Origin: Streptomyces radicis | GTDB lineage: Bacteria; Actinomycetota; Actinomycetes; Streptomycetales; Streptomycetaceae | NCBI RefSeq assembly: GCF_003626575.1 | Contig: NZ_RBDY01000002.1 | Location: 496,001 to 560,000, forward strand | Length of the DNA: 64,000 bases | Reading direction: 5' to 3' | In this document: one piece after another, positions 1 through 9,352 of the stretch | Numbering within the stretch: the first letter of the stretch is position 1 | Layout: every line of letters starts with the position of its first letter | Position numbers and translations under genes: made by a program | The notes under the pieces: generated by a model | The model's input: the letters and a program-made list of their open reading frames with translations, nothing else | Database searches by the model: none | What the model was told of the DNA's origin: nothing

Positions 1-145
1 GCCCGCCCGTTCCACGTCGTCGCCGCGCGCGAGGCCGCCCGAGGCCCTGGTGGCAGAACGGAAGGTGTGGGGCATGATGAGGTCCCTGGGAGCTCCGCGC
101 ACCGAGCCCGCCACGGGTCACCCCACACGGAAGGCCACATCCGAC

Positions 146-862
146 ATGAATCGCACCTCTCGGCGTCTCGCGACCGGGCTGCTCTGCCTCGGTCTGTTCA
201 CCGCGGCCTGCGGCGATGAGTCCGACGACGGGGAGGGCGGTGAGCCCACGCCCCAGGAGCAGCAGACCGAGCAGTCGGCGCCGGGCGACGCGCCCGATGA
301 CCCCGCGCAGGGCCAGGAGCAGCTCCCGGGCCCCGGCGACCCGGAGACCGTGGAGGTGCCCGAGGTCACCAGCGCGACCATCCACACGAGCGAGGGCGAC
401 ATCGCGCTGACCCTCTACCCCGAGGAAGCCCCGCTGACCGTCACGAACTTCACGGGCCTGGCCGACGGCTCCCTGGCCTGGGCGGGCCAGGAGGGCGACG
501 AGCCGCTGTACGACGGCACGATCTTCCACCGCGTGATCGACGGCTTCATGATCCAGGGCGGTGACCCCGCGGGGAACGGAACGGGCGGCCCCGGCTACCA
601 GTTCGCCGACGAGGTGGACACCGGGCTGACGTTCGAGGAGCCGTATCTGCTGGCCATGGCCAACTCGGGCCCGGCGACGAACGGTTCGCAGTTCTTCATC
701 ACCGTCGAGGCCACCCCCCACCTCGACGGCCTGCACACCATCTTCGGCGAGGTCGCCGACGACGCGAGCCGCGAGGTCGTGGACGCCATCGCGGCCACCG
801 AGACCGGGCCGGGCGACGCGCCGGTCGAGCCGATCACCATCGAGTCCGTCTCCCTGGGCTGA
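146..862 (+). CDS. Lipoprotein cyclophilin-type peptidyl-prolyl cis-trans isomerase
   Basis: A 238-residue exported peptidyl-prolyl isomerase, expected to catalyse proline isomerisation in proteins outside the membrane. The ATG at 146 is chosen because it places a basic start, a hydrophobic stretch and a lipobox (LFTAAC) at the N-terminus; an in-frame GTG at 50 would only add a charged extension. A Pro/Glu/Gln-rich linker follows. The cyclophilin domain runs from about residue 75 to the end and shows the family signatures IFHRVIDGFMIQGGDP and NGSQFFIT. No neighbouring gene suggests a dedicated substrate. The fold call is secure; lipidation is inferred from the lipobox. Confidence 0.93.
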   Translation: MNRTSRRLATGLLCLGLFTAACGDESDDGEGGEPTPQEQQTEQSAPGDAPDDPAQGQEQLPGPGDPETVEVPEVTSATIHTSEGDIALTLYPEEAPLTVTNFTGLADGSLAWAGQEGDEPLYDGTIFHRVIDGFMIQGGDPAGNGTGGPGYQFADEVDTGLTFEEPYLLAMANSGPATNGSQFFITVEATPHLDGLHTIFGEVADDASREVVDAIAATETGPGDAPVEPITIESVSLG

Positions 863-867
863 TCCCC

Positions 868-911
868 GGCCGCCGCGCCGCCCCCGGGCGAAGGGGGCGG
901 GCGCGGCGGCC
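868..911. terminator. Bidirectional hairpin terminator between convergent genes
   Basis: An almost fully paired GC-rich inverted repeat (arms 868-885 and 893-911, one bulge, 7-nt loop) lies between the convergent isomerase and CNNM genes. It has no T-tract, as is common for Streptomyces terminators. Confidence 0.6.
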
Positions 912-919
912 GTTCCGGC

Positions 920-1957
920 TCAGGCGGCCCGCGCCGCCCGCACCGCCCTCGGCCCCATCAGCCGCACCAGCAGGTCATCGAGGCTGATCAGCCCGGTCAC
1001 CCGCCCGTCGGGGCCTCGGACCACGGCGAGCGAGGCCCGCCGCTGCCGCAGCTGCTCCACCGCGTGGGCGAGCGTGTCCTCGGCCGTCAGCTCGGGGACG
1101 GGCCGCGCCAGCTCGGCCGCCGTCACCGTCCGCCCCGCCGCCCGCGCCACGATCGCGTCCCGCGCGTGCACCGAGCCCACCACGCGCGCCCCGTCGCGCA
1201 CCAGCAGCCGCGTGTGGTCGCTGGCCGCCGCGGTGGCCAGGATCACCTCGGTCCCCGCGCCCGCCGACACCTCCGCGATCCGGTCGGCGGGCACCTGGAT
1301 CGCGCCCACCGGCGCCTGCGGCACCGTCAGCGAGCGCGTGATCAGCCCCGAGTCCGTCTCGCTGATCAGCCCGAGCCGCTGCGACTCGGCCACCAGCTGC
1401 GCCAGCTGCTCCCGGTCGTGCACCGAGGCCAGCTCCTCGCGCGGGGTCACCCGGCACAGCCGCACCAGCGCGTTGGCCAGCGTGTTGAGCGCCCGGATCA
1501 GCGGCCTGACCGCCCGCACCAGCGCGCGGAACGGCGGCGCGAGCAGCATCGCCGAACGCTCGGGGTGCGAGATCGCCCACGACTTGGGCGCCATCTCGCC
1601 GACCACCATGTGCAGGAACACCACGATGGTCATCGCCACGACGAACGCGACCCCGTACGAGAGCCCGCCCGGCAGCCCGGCCGCCTCGAGCAGCGGATCG
1701 ATCCGGTGGGCGAGCGCGGGCTCCGAGATGCTGCCGAGCCCCAGCGTGCAGGCGGTGATGCCCAGTTGCGCGCCCGCGAGCATGAGCGACAGCTCGCGCA
1801 TCCCCGCGAGCGCCGCGCGCGCCCCGCGCTCGCCCGCCGCGCGCGCCTGCTCCATGCGGTGGTGCTTCGCCGCCACCAGCGCGAACTCGGCCGCCACGAA
1901 GAACCCCGAGCCCACGAGCAGCGTCGCCGTGACCAGCACGGCCACCTGCCCGCTCAT
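920..1957 (-). CDS. CNNM/CBS-domain membrane protein (hemolysin C family), copy 2
   Basis: A 345-residue integral membrane protein with an N-terminal DUF21/CNNM transmembrane domain (about residues 1-190, starting with a hydrophobic helix followed by FFVAAEFALV) and a C-terminal pair of CBS domains ending in ISLDDLL. This family is linked to Mg2+/Co2+ handling, with CBS domains as nucleotide sensors; transport has not been shown for this copy. The ATG at 1957 overlaps the TGA of the upstream gene as ATGA, so the two paralogues are translationally coupled. It lacks the C-terminal CorC_HlyC domain of its partner, which suggests a heteromeric pair. Confidence 0.9.
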   Translation of the reverse strand: MSGQVAVLVTATLLVGSGFFVAAEFALVAAKHHRMEQARAAGERGARAALAGMRELSLMLAGAQLGITACTLGLGSISEPALAHRIDPLLEAAGLPGGLSYGVAFVVAMTIVVFLHMVVGEMAPKSWAISHPERSAMLLAPPFRALVRAVRPLIRALNTLANALVRLCRVTPREELASVHDREQLAQLVAESQRLGLISETDSGLITRSLTVPQAPVGAIQVPADRIAEVSAGAGTEVILATAAASDHTRLLVRDGARVVGSVHARDAIVARAAGRTVTAAELARPVPELTAEDTLAHAVEQLRQRRASLAVVRGPDGRVTGLISLDDLLVRLMGPRAVRAARAA

Positions 1958-3396
1958 GAAAGCTGCCCCTGCCGGGCGGCCATGGGCGCGGACGGGGCGC
2001 GCCCGGCCCGTTGACCGGCGCGGGCCCGTTCGACGGCGCGCGGGGAGCGTTCGGCCCACTCGGCCCGTTCGGCCTCTTCGAGGCGCAGGCGCGCGGGCAC
2101 GCGCCGGTCGAGCGACAGCACGGTCAGCCGCGCCACGCCCCCGCCGCCCCGCGCGCCCCCCGGCGTCGGCGCCAGCTCGACCTCGATCACGTCGCCCACC
2201 GCGGGAAAGCGCCCCGAGCGGTCGATCGCCAGACCGGCGACCGTCCCGAACGCGTCGTCCTCGGGCAGCGGAACGCCCGTCGCCACGGCCACCTCGTCCA
2301 CCCGGCCCCTGCCGTCCACGACCCAGCCGCCGCCGTCCGGCACGGCCACCTCGACCACCCGGTCGCTCTCGTCGGCGATCTCGCCGACCAGCTCCTCCGC
2401 GATGTCCTCCAGCGTGACGATGCCCGCGAGCCCGCCGTACTCGTCGAGCACGACCCCGAACTCCTCGTCCGCCGCCTGCATCTGCTCCACCGCGCCCGGC
2501 AGCGGCAGCGTGTCAGGGAGCAGCAGCGCGCGGCGCGCGAGCGCCCCCGCCGTGCGCCGGGTGATGCGCTCCGGGCTCACCCGCATCAGCTCGCGCACCC
2601 CCACCACGCCCACGATGTCGTCGATCCGGTCGCCGATCACCAGGTGGTGCGAGTGGCCGTGCGCGGCGATCAGCTCGACCACCTCGGCGGCGGGGGCCGA
2701 GGCCCGCACCGATGCCGCCTCGACGCGCGGCACCATCACCTCGGCCAGCGTCCGTTCGGAGAAGCCGAGCGCGCCGTCGAGCAGCTTCGCCGTCGCGTGC
2801 GGCAGCCGCCCCTGCGCGCGCGAGGCGCCGATCAGCTGGCCCAGCTCCTCGAGCGTCGCGCCATGGTGCAGCTCGTCGACCGGCTCGATGCCGACGCGGC
2901 GCAGCAGCCGGTTGGCCGAGGCGTCGAAGACGCGGATCAACGGGCCCGCCACGCGCAGATACATCAGCGTCGAGCCCGCCATGGCCATGGCGAGACGCTC
3001 GGGGACGGCCAGCGCGAGATTCTTGGGGCCCAGCTCGCCCAGCACCATCTGCACCCCGGTGGCCAGCGCGAACGCCAGCACCAGCGCGACCCCGGGCACC
3101 GCGGCCTCCGGCACCCCGAGCCCGCCGAGCGCGGGCCCGAGCAGCGCGGCGAGGGCGGGCTCGGCCAGGACGCCGACCACGAGGCCCGTCACCGTGATCC
3201 CGAGCTGCGCCCCAGAGAGCATGAACGACAGCCGCTCCTGCACCCGCAGCGCGCGGGCGGCCCGCCGGTCGCCCGCCGCCGCCGCCCGCCCGAGGGCGAG
3301 CCGGTCGGCGGCGACGAACGCGAACTCCTGGGCGACGAAATATCCGGTGCCCGCCGTCAGGACCAGCACGGCGAGCAGCCCGAGCGCGGCACTCAA
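1954..3396 (-). CDS. CNNM/CBS-domain membrane protein with CorC_HlyC domain, copy 1
   Basis: A 480-residue full-length member of the hemolysin C/CNNM family: DUF21 membrane domain (about 1-190, with GTGYFVAQEFAF at the start), a CBS pair (about 210-330, with EYGGLAGIVTLEDIAEELVG) and a C-terminal CorC_HlyC domain. A role in divalent-cation transport or its regulation is inferred from the family. A TTG at 3396 is preferred because GAGG sits 9 nt upstream; the in-frame GTG at 3426 has no ribosome-binding site. Its stop overlaps the start of the shorter paralogue downstream, so the two are made together. Confidence 0.88.
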   Translation of the reverse strand: MSAALGLLAVLVLTAGTGYFVAQEFAFVAADRLALGRAAAAGDRRAARALRVQERLSFMLSGAQLGITVTGLVVGVLAEPALAALLGPALGGLGVPEAAVPGVALVLAFALATGVQMVLGELGPKNLALAVPERLAMAMAGSTLMYLRVAGPLIRVFDASANRLLRRVGIEPVDELHHGATLEELGQLIGASRAQGRLPHATAKLLDGALGFSERTLAEVMVPRVEAASVRASAPAAEVVELIAAHGHSHHLVIGDRIDDIVGVVGVRELMRVSPERITRRTAGALARRALLLPDTLPLPGAVEQMQAADEEFGVVLDEYGGLAGIVTLEDIAEELVGEIADESDRVVEVAVPDGGGWVVDGRGRVDEVAVATGVPLPEDDAFGTVAGLAIDRSGRFPAVGDVIEVELAPTPGGARGGGGVARLTVLSLDRRVPARLRLEEAERAEWAERSPRAVERARAGQRAGRAPSAPMAARQGQLS

Positions 3397-3575
3397 CGGA
3401 CACCACCTCGCCGTGTGCCGCGGCACGTCTGACGTTGGCGAGGTGGTCCGGGACTATGCCCGTCCGGGTCGGACGAAGGGGGCGCCACAGGGCTCCTTCC
3501 GGCGGGGATCGGAACACGGAGCGCGACCACGCGCGTCCGTGTTCCCAGGCTGTACCCCTTTTTGTCTCCCCGACA

Positions 3576-3597
3576 CCTTCACACGCGGTGGTGAAGG
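3576..3597 (-). terminator. Hairpin with T-rich tail downstream of the aminopeptidase gene
   Basis: CCTTCAC/GTGAAGG arms flank an 8-nt loop just beyond the stop of the minus-strand aminopeptidase. On the transcript the stem is followed by a GTCGGGGAGAC stretch and then an A-rich run rather than a clean T-tract, so function is inferred mainly from position. Confidence 0.45.
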
Positions 3598-3621
3598 CGC
3601 GTCAGGAGGAGCCCGACCGCC

Positions 3622-5106
3622 TCACGCGCGCAGCCGCGCCATCCACGCCTCGACCTCGTCGGAACGCCGCGGCAGCGCGGCCGACAGATTCCGGCTGCCG
3701 TCCTCGGTCACCAGCAGGTCGTCCTCGATCCGCACGCCGATCCCCCGGTACTCCTCGGGGACCGTCAGGTCGTCGGGCTGGAAGTAGAGGCCGGGCTCGA
3801 CCGTCAGGCACATCCCCGGCTCGAGCGTGCCGTCGGCGTAGCTCTCGCGGCGCGCGGCCGCGCAGTCGTGGACGTCCATGCCGAGCATGTGCCCGGTGCC
3901 GTGCAGCGTCCAGCGGCGCTGGAGCCCCAGCTCGAGCACCCGCTCCACAGGACCGTCGAGCAGGCCCCACTCGACGAGCTTCCGCGCCAGCACCCGCTGC
4001 GCCGCCTCGTGGAAGTCGCGGTACTTCGCGCCGGGCACCACCGCGGCGATGCCCGCCTCCTGCGCCTCGTACACCGCGTCGTAGATCGTGCGCTGGAGGT
4101 CGGTGAACCGGCCGTTGATCGGCAGGGTCCGCGTGACGTCCGCGGTGTACAGCTCCGTGGTCTCCACGCCCGCGTCGAGCAGCAGCAGGTCGCCCGAGCG
4201 GACCGGGCCGTCGTTGCGCACCCAGTGCAGCGTCGTGGCGTGCGGGCCCGCGGCGCAGATCGAGCCGTAGCCGACGTCGTTGCCCTCGACCCGGGCGCGC
4301 AGGAAGAACGTGCCCTCGATGTACCGCTCCGACGTGGCCTCCGCGCGGTCGAGCACGCGCACCACGTCCTCGAAGCCGCGCGCCGTCGCCTCGCACGCGT
4401 GGGCCAGCTGGGCGATCTCGAACTCGTCCTTGACCAGCCGCGTCTCGGAGAGGAAGACGCGCAGCTCCTCGTCGCGCTCGGCGGTGACCTTGTCGTTCAG
4501 CGCCGCCTCGACCTCGGCGTCGTGCCCGCGCACGACCCGCACCTGGCCCTTCGCCTTGCCGAGCACGTCGGGAACGGTGCGCACATCGGCGACGGGAACG
4601 CCGTAGAGCCGCTCGGCCTCGGTCAGGCTCGTGCGGCGGCCCACCCACAGCTCGCCCTGGCCGCTGAGCCAGAACTCACCGTTCTCGCGGTTCGACCTGG
4701 GCAGCAGATAGAGGGTGGCGTCGTGGCCGCGCTCGCCGGTGGGCTCGAGGACGAGCACGCCGTTCTCCGTCTGGTCGCCGGTGAGATAGGCGTACTCGAC
4801 GGAGGCGCGGAAGGGGTAGTCGGTGTCGTTGGAACGCGTCTTGAGGCGACCGGCCGGGACGACGATGCGCTCGCCCGGGAAGCGCTCGGAGAGCGCGGCG
4901 CGGCGGCGGGCGGTGTGCGCGGCCTGCGGGACGGGCTCGAGGCCGAGGCGCTCGGTGTCGGCCCAGCCCTGCTTCATGTTCTCGGCCAGCTCGTCGGAGA
5001 TCTGCGGCGTGACGCCGTTCTTGCGGGGCGCGGGCGTCTCATCGGCGGCCCCCTGCTGCTCGGCGGTCTCGGCCGGATGGCCCTCGGTCCGCTGCTCTTC
5101 GGCCAC
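3622..5106 (-). CDS. pepP: Xaa-Pro aminopeptidase (aminopeptidase P family)
   Basis: A 494-residue cytosolic M24B metallopeptidase that releases the N-terminal residue from X-Pro peptides. After a disordered Glu-rich leader comes the AMP_N domain (about 50-190) and then the pita-bread catalytic domain. All metal ligands are visible: D in LLDAG, D in YTADVTRT, H in HGTGHMLGMDVHD, E in TVEPGLYF and E in VRIEDDLLV. The GTG at 5106 is chosen because GAGGAG lies 7 nt upstream; the longer ATG start at 5151 lacks a comparable site. It is monocistronic, with the phosphatase gene upstream on the same strand. Confidence 0.93.
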   Translation of the reverse strand: MAEEQRTEGHPAETAEQQGAADETPAPRKNGVTPQISDELAENMKQGWADTERLGLEPVPQAAHTARRRAALSERFPGERIVVPAGRLKTRSNDTDYPFRASVEYAYLTGDQTENGVLVLEPTGERGHDATLYLLPRSNRENGEFWLSGQGELWVGRRTSLTEAERLYGVPVADVRTVPDVLGKAKGQVRVVRGHDAEVEAALNDKVTAERDEELRVFLSETRLVKDEFEIAQLAHACEATARGFEDVVRVLDRAEATSERYIEGTFFLRARVEGNDVGYGSICAAGPHATTLHWVRNDGPVRSGDLLLLDAGVETTELYTADVTRTLPINGRFTDLQRTIYDAVYEAQEAGIAAVVPGAKYRDFHEAAQRVLARKLVEWGLLDGPVERVLELGLQRRWTLHGTGHMLGMDVHDCAAARRESYADGTLEPGMCLTVEPGLYFQPDDLTVPEEYRGIGVRIEDDLLVTEDGSRNLSAALPRRSDEVEAWMARLRA

Positions 5107-5221
5107 GTCCGTCTCCTCGCTCGCTGGCTGGCTTCGCCCCATGGTAGGCACGGCGCGGCGGGGCGCGACAGCGTTCTTCCGAGCGGCTCACGGCGCGCGG
5201 GCGGGACCTGACAAGGCGCTC

Positions 5222-6598
5222 CTACGCGAAGTGCGCGGCGAGCACGACGACGTCCTCGGGGCTGTCGGCCGCGGCGGGGGAGTCGAGGTCGGGGAGCAGC
5301 GTGTGCAGGATGTGGTCGGCGAGCGCGCCCGGGTCGGCGCGGGCGGCGGGGGAGGCGTGCGCGGCCGCGGCCTGGAGGCGGGCGAACGCCCGGTCGAGCG
5401 GCTCGCCGGTGCGGTGCAGCAGCCCGTCGCTGTAGAGCAGGACCGTTTCTCCCTCCTCGATCCGCAGGTGGACGCTCGGCGCCTCCCAGCAGGCCAGCAT
5501 GTTGAGCGGCGCGGAGAGCGTGGTCTCGGCGAAGTCGGCACGGCCCGCGCCGATTACGAGCGGCGGCGGGTGGCCCGCCGAGGCCAGCACGAGGCGGCGC
5601 GTGGCGGGCTCGGCGTAGCCGAACAGCGCGGTGGCGCAGCGCCCCGGCTCGGTCATCCGCAGCAGCAGCTCCAGGTCGGAGAGGACGGCCACCGGGTCCT
5701 CGCCCTCCATCACGGCGTAGGCGCGCAGGCCCGCGCGCAGCCGCCCCATCGCGGCGAGCGCGGCGGGGCCCGTGCCGGTGGCGCCGCCGATGGCGAGGCC
5801 GAGGGCGCTGTCGGGGAGGGCGAGCGCGTCGTAGAAGTCGCCGCCGCCGCGCGGCCCGAACCGGTGCCGCACGGCGAGCGAGACCCCGGGCAGCAGCGGG
5901 AGCCCGGGCGGCAGCAGGCCCTCGTGCACGGTGCGAACGGCCGTGAGCGCGCGGGTGAGTTCGAGGCGGTTGGCGATGTGCTGGGCGGCCTGGCGCAGAT
6001 AGTGGGAGAGCATGCGGCGCTGGCGCGGGTCGGGCTGGCCCGGCTCGTCGTAGAGCCAGACGGCGCCGCCGAGGCGGCCCGGGGTCTCGGCGGCGAGCGG
6101 CACGGCGTAGCTCGCGGCGAAGCCGAGCCTGGCGGCGACCTCGCGGTGGCGCGGGTCGAGGGAGTCCTCGTGCGGGATGTCTCGGTGGACGACCTCGGTG
6201 AGGTCGGCGCCGCCCTCGGGGTCGGCGCCGAAGGGCGTGTCGAGCCCCGGCGGGACCGTCTCCAGGTGGCCGAGGTCGGCATGGCCGAGACCGAGCCCCG
6301 CGAGCCGCTCGGGCCCGAGGCCGTCACAGGGGCGCAACGCCACCAGCCCCCGGCGCGCCCCGACCAGCTCCGCGCCGGCGCGCAGCGTTTCGTCGAGGGC
6401 GTCCGCGAGGGTGCGGGTGCGCCCGAGGCGTTCCGTCAGCGCGTGGAGCGTGGTGAGGTCGGAGATCCAGGACGCGAGCCGGTCGTGCGCCCCTCCGGGG
6501 CTGCCGAGTGCGGTGTCGTCAGCGGGCCGTGAAGTCTGGGGGACCGTCGGCAGCACGGGGTGGATTCCGGCCACTTTCGAGGGGGGCAAGGTACTCAT
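5222..6598 (-). CDS. GAF-domain PP2C (SpoIIE-type) serine/threonine phosphatase
   Basis: A 458-residue cytosolic protein with an N-terminal GAF sensor (about 60-215) and a C-terminal SpoIIE/PP2C phosphatase (about 225-458). The phosphatase signatures RFGPRGGGDFYD, GGATGTGPAALAAMGRLR, ASAGHPPPLV and LLYSDGLLHR are present. Such proteins usually dephosphorylate anti-sigma-factor antagonists and so control alternative sigma factors. In place of the usual VGGDWYD this copy reads RGGGDFYD; the Asp is kept. The start at 6598 gives a normal N-terminus; the long upstream extension is low-complexity shadow. It is divergent from the Prim-Pol-like gene at 6990, an arrangement I recall as common in Streptomyces. 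Confidence 0.9.
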   Translation of the reverse strand: MSTLPPSKVAGIHPVLPTVPQTSRPADDTALGSPGGAHDRLASWISDLTTLHALTERLGRTRTLADALDETLRAGAELVGARRGLVALRPCDGLGPERLAGLGLGHADLGHLETVPPGLDTPFGADPEGGADLTEVVHRDIPHEDSLDPRHREVAARLGFAASYAVPLAAETPGRLGGAVWLYDEPGQPDPRQRRMLSHYLRQAAQHIANRLELTRALTAVRTVHEGLLPPGLPLLPGVSLAVRHRFGPRGGGDFYDALALPDSALGLAIGGATGTGPAALAAMGRLRAGLRAYAVMEGEDPVAVLSDLELLLRMTEPGRCATALFGYAEPATRRLVLASAGHPPPLVIGAGRADFAETTLSAPLNMLACWEAPSVHLRIEEGETVLLYSDGLLHRTGEPLDRAFARLQAAAAHASPAARADPGALADHILHTLLPDLDSPAAADSPEDVVVLAAHFA

Positions 6599-6989
6599 GG
6601 GTGAGGCGAACCCCCATGTGATATGCGTCGCTGCGGGACTTTCCAGGGGAAGGAGCGGGCGGGACCCCGGTCGAGTAGGGTCCTGCCGTGATGGATAATG
6701 CCCAGGTAGCGGGCCCGTTCCGGGTCCGACAGGCCGGGCCGCTGCGAGTTTGGCGGAATTGGCGGAAAAGAGGCGTCGGGTCGTTCGGTCAGCGATCGAC
6801 TGGGCGCTTCCGGCGGCGGATCGAGCCGGGCGGGCTGGGTACATATCGGAACGGATCGTCGAGTTCTGGCGTCCTGTCCGATGGCGGCCGAGCCCCGCAC
6901 GCCCGCCGCCCCTCACTACGCGACCCGCTGCATACGGTGATCTGTGTTCCACGTGGTGTATCCGAACCCGCGACGGAAGGGACGCGCTG
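6599..6989. promoter_or_regulatory. Divergent intergenic region, phosphatase / Prim-Pol-like gene
   Basis: 391 bases without a supportable gene. It must carry promoters in both directions. A palindrome CCACGTGG is centred near 6954, about 35 bases before the plus-strand start, and GGAAGG before 6990 is a ribosome-binding site. An open frame at 6688-6990 uses rare codons (AGA, CTA, TAT, GTA) and is not considered coding. Confidence 0.4.
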
Positions 6990-7664
6990 ATGCGCGAGAT
7001 CCTCGGAGAGCGACGCAAGAACGGTAATGGCAACGGCCCCGGCGGCGGCCAGGGCGCCGAGCTGCGCGAGGCGGCTCTTCGGTGCGTGGGGCGGTGGCGG
7101 TGGCCCGTGCTGCCGGGGGCCGAGGCGCGCCCCGACGGCGGGTGCGACTGCCCGCGGCCCGACTGCGTGGTCCCTGGGGCCCACCCACTCGACCCCGAGC
7201 TGCTGGCCGCGACGACGGACCCCCGCATGGTCGGCTGGTGGTGGCGGGTCCGCCCGCGCTCCCCGATCATGCTGGCCACCGGAGGCCGCGGGCCCTGCGC
7301 CCTGAGCCTGCCGGCGCTCGCCGGGGCCGCGGCCCTGGCCGAGCTCGACCGCAGAGGGGCGCCCGCCGGGCCCGTCGTGGCGGCGCCGACCCGCTGGATG
7401 CTGCTGGTCGAGCCGTACGAGCTGCCTGAGCTGGGGGAGTTGCTCGGGGCGCTCGAGAGGGTGCCGAGCGCGCTGCGCTTCCACGGGGTCGGGGGCTATC
7501 TGCCGCTGCCGCCCTCGCGGACCGGCGCGGGGCGCGTCGCCTGGGCGCGCGAGCCGGAGCCGAGGGGGGACCGGGTGCCGCTGCCGCGGGCCGCCGACCT
7601 GCTCGAGGTGCTGGTGGAGGCCGGACTGAGCGCCCCCGAGCCGGGCGGCTGGCTCACCTACTGA
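6990..7664 (+). CDS. Small bifunctional primase/polymerase-like (Prim-Pol N-terminal) protein
   Basis: A 224-residue protein with the N-terminal fold of bifunctional DNA primase/polymerases: a conserved GCDC..PDCVVPGAHPLDP segment, the WWWRVRPRSPI motif and LATGGRGPCAL. It is much shorter than replicative Prim-Pol proteins and carries no helicase. Family members of this size are widespread in Streptomyces and their role is unknown. The ATG at 6990 is used because GGAAGG precedes it and the protein begins with the typical MREIL. Polymerase activity should not be assumed, since I cannot identify a full set of catalytic acidic residues. Confidence 0.82.
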   Translation: MREILGERRKNGNGNGPGGGQGAELREAALRCVGRWRWPVLPGAEARPDGGCDCPRPDCVVPGAHPLDPELLAATTDPRMVGWWWRVRPRSPIMLATGGRGPCALSLPALAGAAALAELDRRGAPAGPVVAAPTRWMLLVEPYELPELGELLGALERVPSALRFHGVGGYLPLPPSRTGAGRVAWAREPEPRGDRVPLPRAADLLEVLVEAGLSAPEPGGWLTY

Positions 7665-7894
7665 GCGGCAGGCCTGTCATGCGGAGGGGTGCGGACATGG
7701 ACGGACCCGATCGCTGGCGACGGGGGATGCACCAGCGACCGGGCCCACCTCAGAAGGTAACAACTCATCGGGGATTCGCAAATCCCGCGGAGCCCCGCGG
7801 CGGCCCGAACTCCCGTCCCACGGGGGGAGTTGTGACCGGAATCACGCGTGTGGCGGCGTCCGCCGGGGGCCGCGCGCCGGGGGCGGGGAGCCGG

Positions 7895-8869
7895 TCAGTT
7901 GAGCGTGACCTGGCGATTGGTGAGGCCGCTGCGGGCGCTGCGCTCCTCGGGGGTGAGCGGCGCGTCGGCGGCCAGCGCCTCGCCGAGCCGCTCGTGGAAC
8001 GCGGCGGCGGGCTTCTCGCAGTCCTCGGCGCGCATCGCCGACGGCAGGTCCCACACGGGAACGGTCAGCCCGTGCGCGCGGAACGAGCCGACGAGCCGGG
8101 TCTCGTCGCCGAGCGTCGCGGCCCCGGCGGCGTGCAGCCTGGCCAACGCGTCGAGCAGCGGCTCCTCGTCGTGCGGCAGGACCCAGCGCAGGTGGTTCTT
8201 CCCCGGGGTCTCGCACCAGTACGCCGCGTCCACCCCGGTGAGGCGGGCGGTGGGCGTCGCGGCGGCGTTGGCCCGCTCGAGGGAGGCAGCCACCTCGGGC
8301 GTCGCCGCCTCCGCGTCCTCGAGCCAGAACGCGAAGCCCTCGTGCACCGTCGGCTCGAAGGGCGCCTCGAGGTCGAGCAGCTCCTGGAGGCGCGGCCCGT
8401 CCGCGGCCGGGCGGCTCGCGGACACGGCGTTCCCCGGCTCGGTGTTGAGCGCGCGGGCGAGGACGTCGGCGAGGTCGCGGCTGAGGTCGCCGGTGGCGGT
8501 GTCGTTCTGGAGGGCGAGGAGGACGGCGCCGTTGTCCCGACGGAGCGCGGGCCAGGCCATCGGCAGCACGGTGCCGAGCGTCAGCGAGGGAACGCCGTCG
8601 GGGAGCCCCGACTTGAGCGTCAGCGGCACGGTGGCCGAGGGGACGAGCTCGCGCAGCGCGACCCAGTCGCACTCGCCGGGCAGCCCCTCGAAGGGGCGGC
8701 GGACCAGCTCGGTCGCGGCCTGTGCGGCGGCGCGGCCATGACATGCCTTGTAACGGCGGCCCGATCCACAGGGGCACGGCTCACGCGCGCCGACGACGGG
8801 GATCTCCGCGGTGGACTTCCCCGTGGCCCGGGCGCTGATCGGAGTGCGAGGGCGGCGCTTCTTGGCCAT
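7895..8869 (-). CDS. SEC-C motif protein (DUF5926 family)
   Basis: A 324-residue cytosolic protein of unknown function. Near the N-terminus (about 30-50) it has a SEC-C zinc-binding motif, CPCGSGRRYKACHG, as found at the end of SecA. The rest matches the actinobacterial DUF5926 type, including LPHDEEPLLDALARLHAAG. The basic leader MAKKRRPR is typical. SEC-C motifs bind zinc and often mediate protein contacts; a link to secretion is only suggestive. It converges on the Prim-Pol-like gene and lies just downstream of the ATPase gene on the same strand. Confidence 0.85.
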   Translation of the reverse strand: MAKKRRPRTPISARATGKSTAEIPVVGAREPCPCGSGRRYKACHGRAAAQAATELVRRPFEGLPGECDWVALRELVPSATVPLTLKSGLPDGVPSLTLGTVLPMAWPALRRDNGAVLLALQNDTATGDLSRDLADVLARALNTEPGNAVSASRPAADGPRLQELLDLEAPFEPTVHEGFAFWLEDAEAATPEVAASLERANAAATPTARLTGVDAAYWCETPGKNHLRWVLPHDEEPLLDALARLHAAGAATLGDETRLVGSFRAHGLTVPVWDLPSAMRAEDCEKPAAAFHERLGEALAADAPLTPEERSARSGLTNRQVTLN

Positions 8870-8917
8870 GGTGAGCGGTCTCCTGCGTGCGTTGCGGCGT
8901 ACGGCTGTGCCGCGAGC

Positions 8918-9352
8918 CTAGCCGCCCGGCGCGCGCAGGACCGCCCATACGGTGACGGCGCCGGGGAGCTCCGCCTCGCGCACGCCCCACGCGCTCGTGA
9001 GGGAGCCGATGATCGTCAACCCCCGGCCGCCCCTGGCGGTCACGGACGGTGACGCGGGCCGCGGCCGGGTCGGGCCGCCCCCGTCGGTGACCGAAATGGT
9101 CACCGAGCCGTCGTTCGCCCTGCTCCACGAGGCGCGGACGTCCTGTCCCTCGCTCAATGGCCGAGCATGTCGGCAGGAATTGCTGAGCAGCTCGGAAAGG
9201 ATCAATACGGCATCATCGATGACTGATTCCGGCGTTCCGCTTTCGCGCAATTCCGCGCGCAATCGCCGTCGTGCCGTTCCCACCCCTGACGGGCCGTGGG
9301 ACACCGACATGGACGACGACGTCGGTACCTGCTGTGTGACCACCAACGCCAC
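8918..9352 (-). CDS. Anti-sigma-factor-type ATP-binding protein (HATPase_c_2)
   Basis: A 144-residue single-domain GHKL ATPase of the RsbW/SpoIIAB type that is abundant in Streptomyces. It has the N-box ILSELLSNSCRHA, the G1 box VTDGGGPTRPRP and the G2 box GGRGLTIIGSL. These proteins bind ATP and act as anti-sigma factors or kinases of antagonists. The GTG at 9352 is decided by a near-perfect AAGGAGGT 7 nt upstream; the 42-residue extension to 9478 has no such site. No sigma factor is adjacent, so the partner cannot be named. Confidence 0.87.
   Translation of the reverse strand: MALVVTQQVPTSSSMSVSHGPSGVGTARRRLRAELRESGTPESVIDDAVLILSELLSNSCRHARPLSEGQDVRASWSRANDGSVTISVTDGGGPTRPRPASPSVTARGGRGLTIIGSLTSAWGVREAELPGAVTVWAVLRAPGG

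Noticed and set aside
50-145. N-terminal extension of the cyclophilin from GTG at 50
   Set aside because: It would bury the signal peptide and lipobox behind a charged leader.
6688-6990. A 100-residue open frame ending in TGATG at the Prim-Pol-like start
   Set aside because: It uses several rare codons (AGA, CTA, TAT, ACA, GTA) and an Arg/Gly/Ser-rich composition unlike real genes here.
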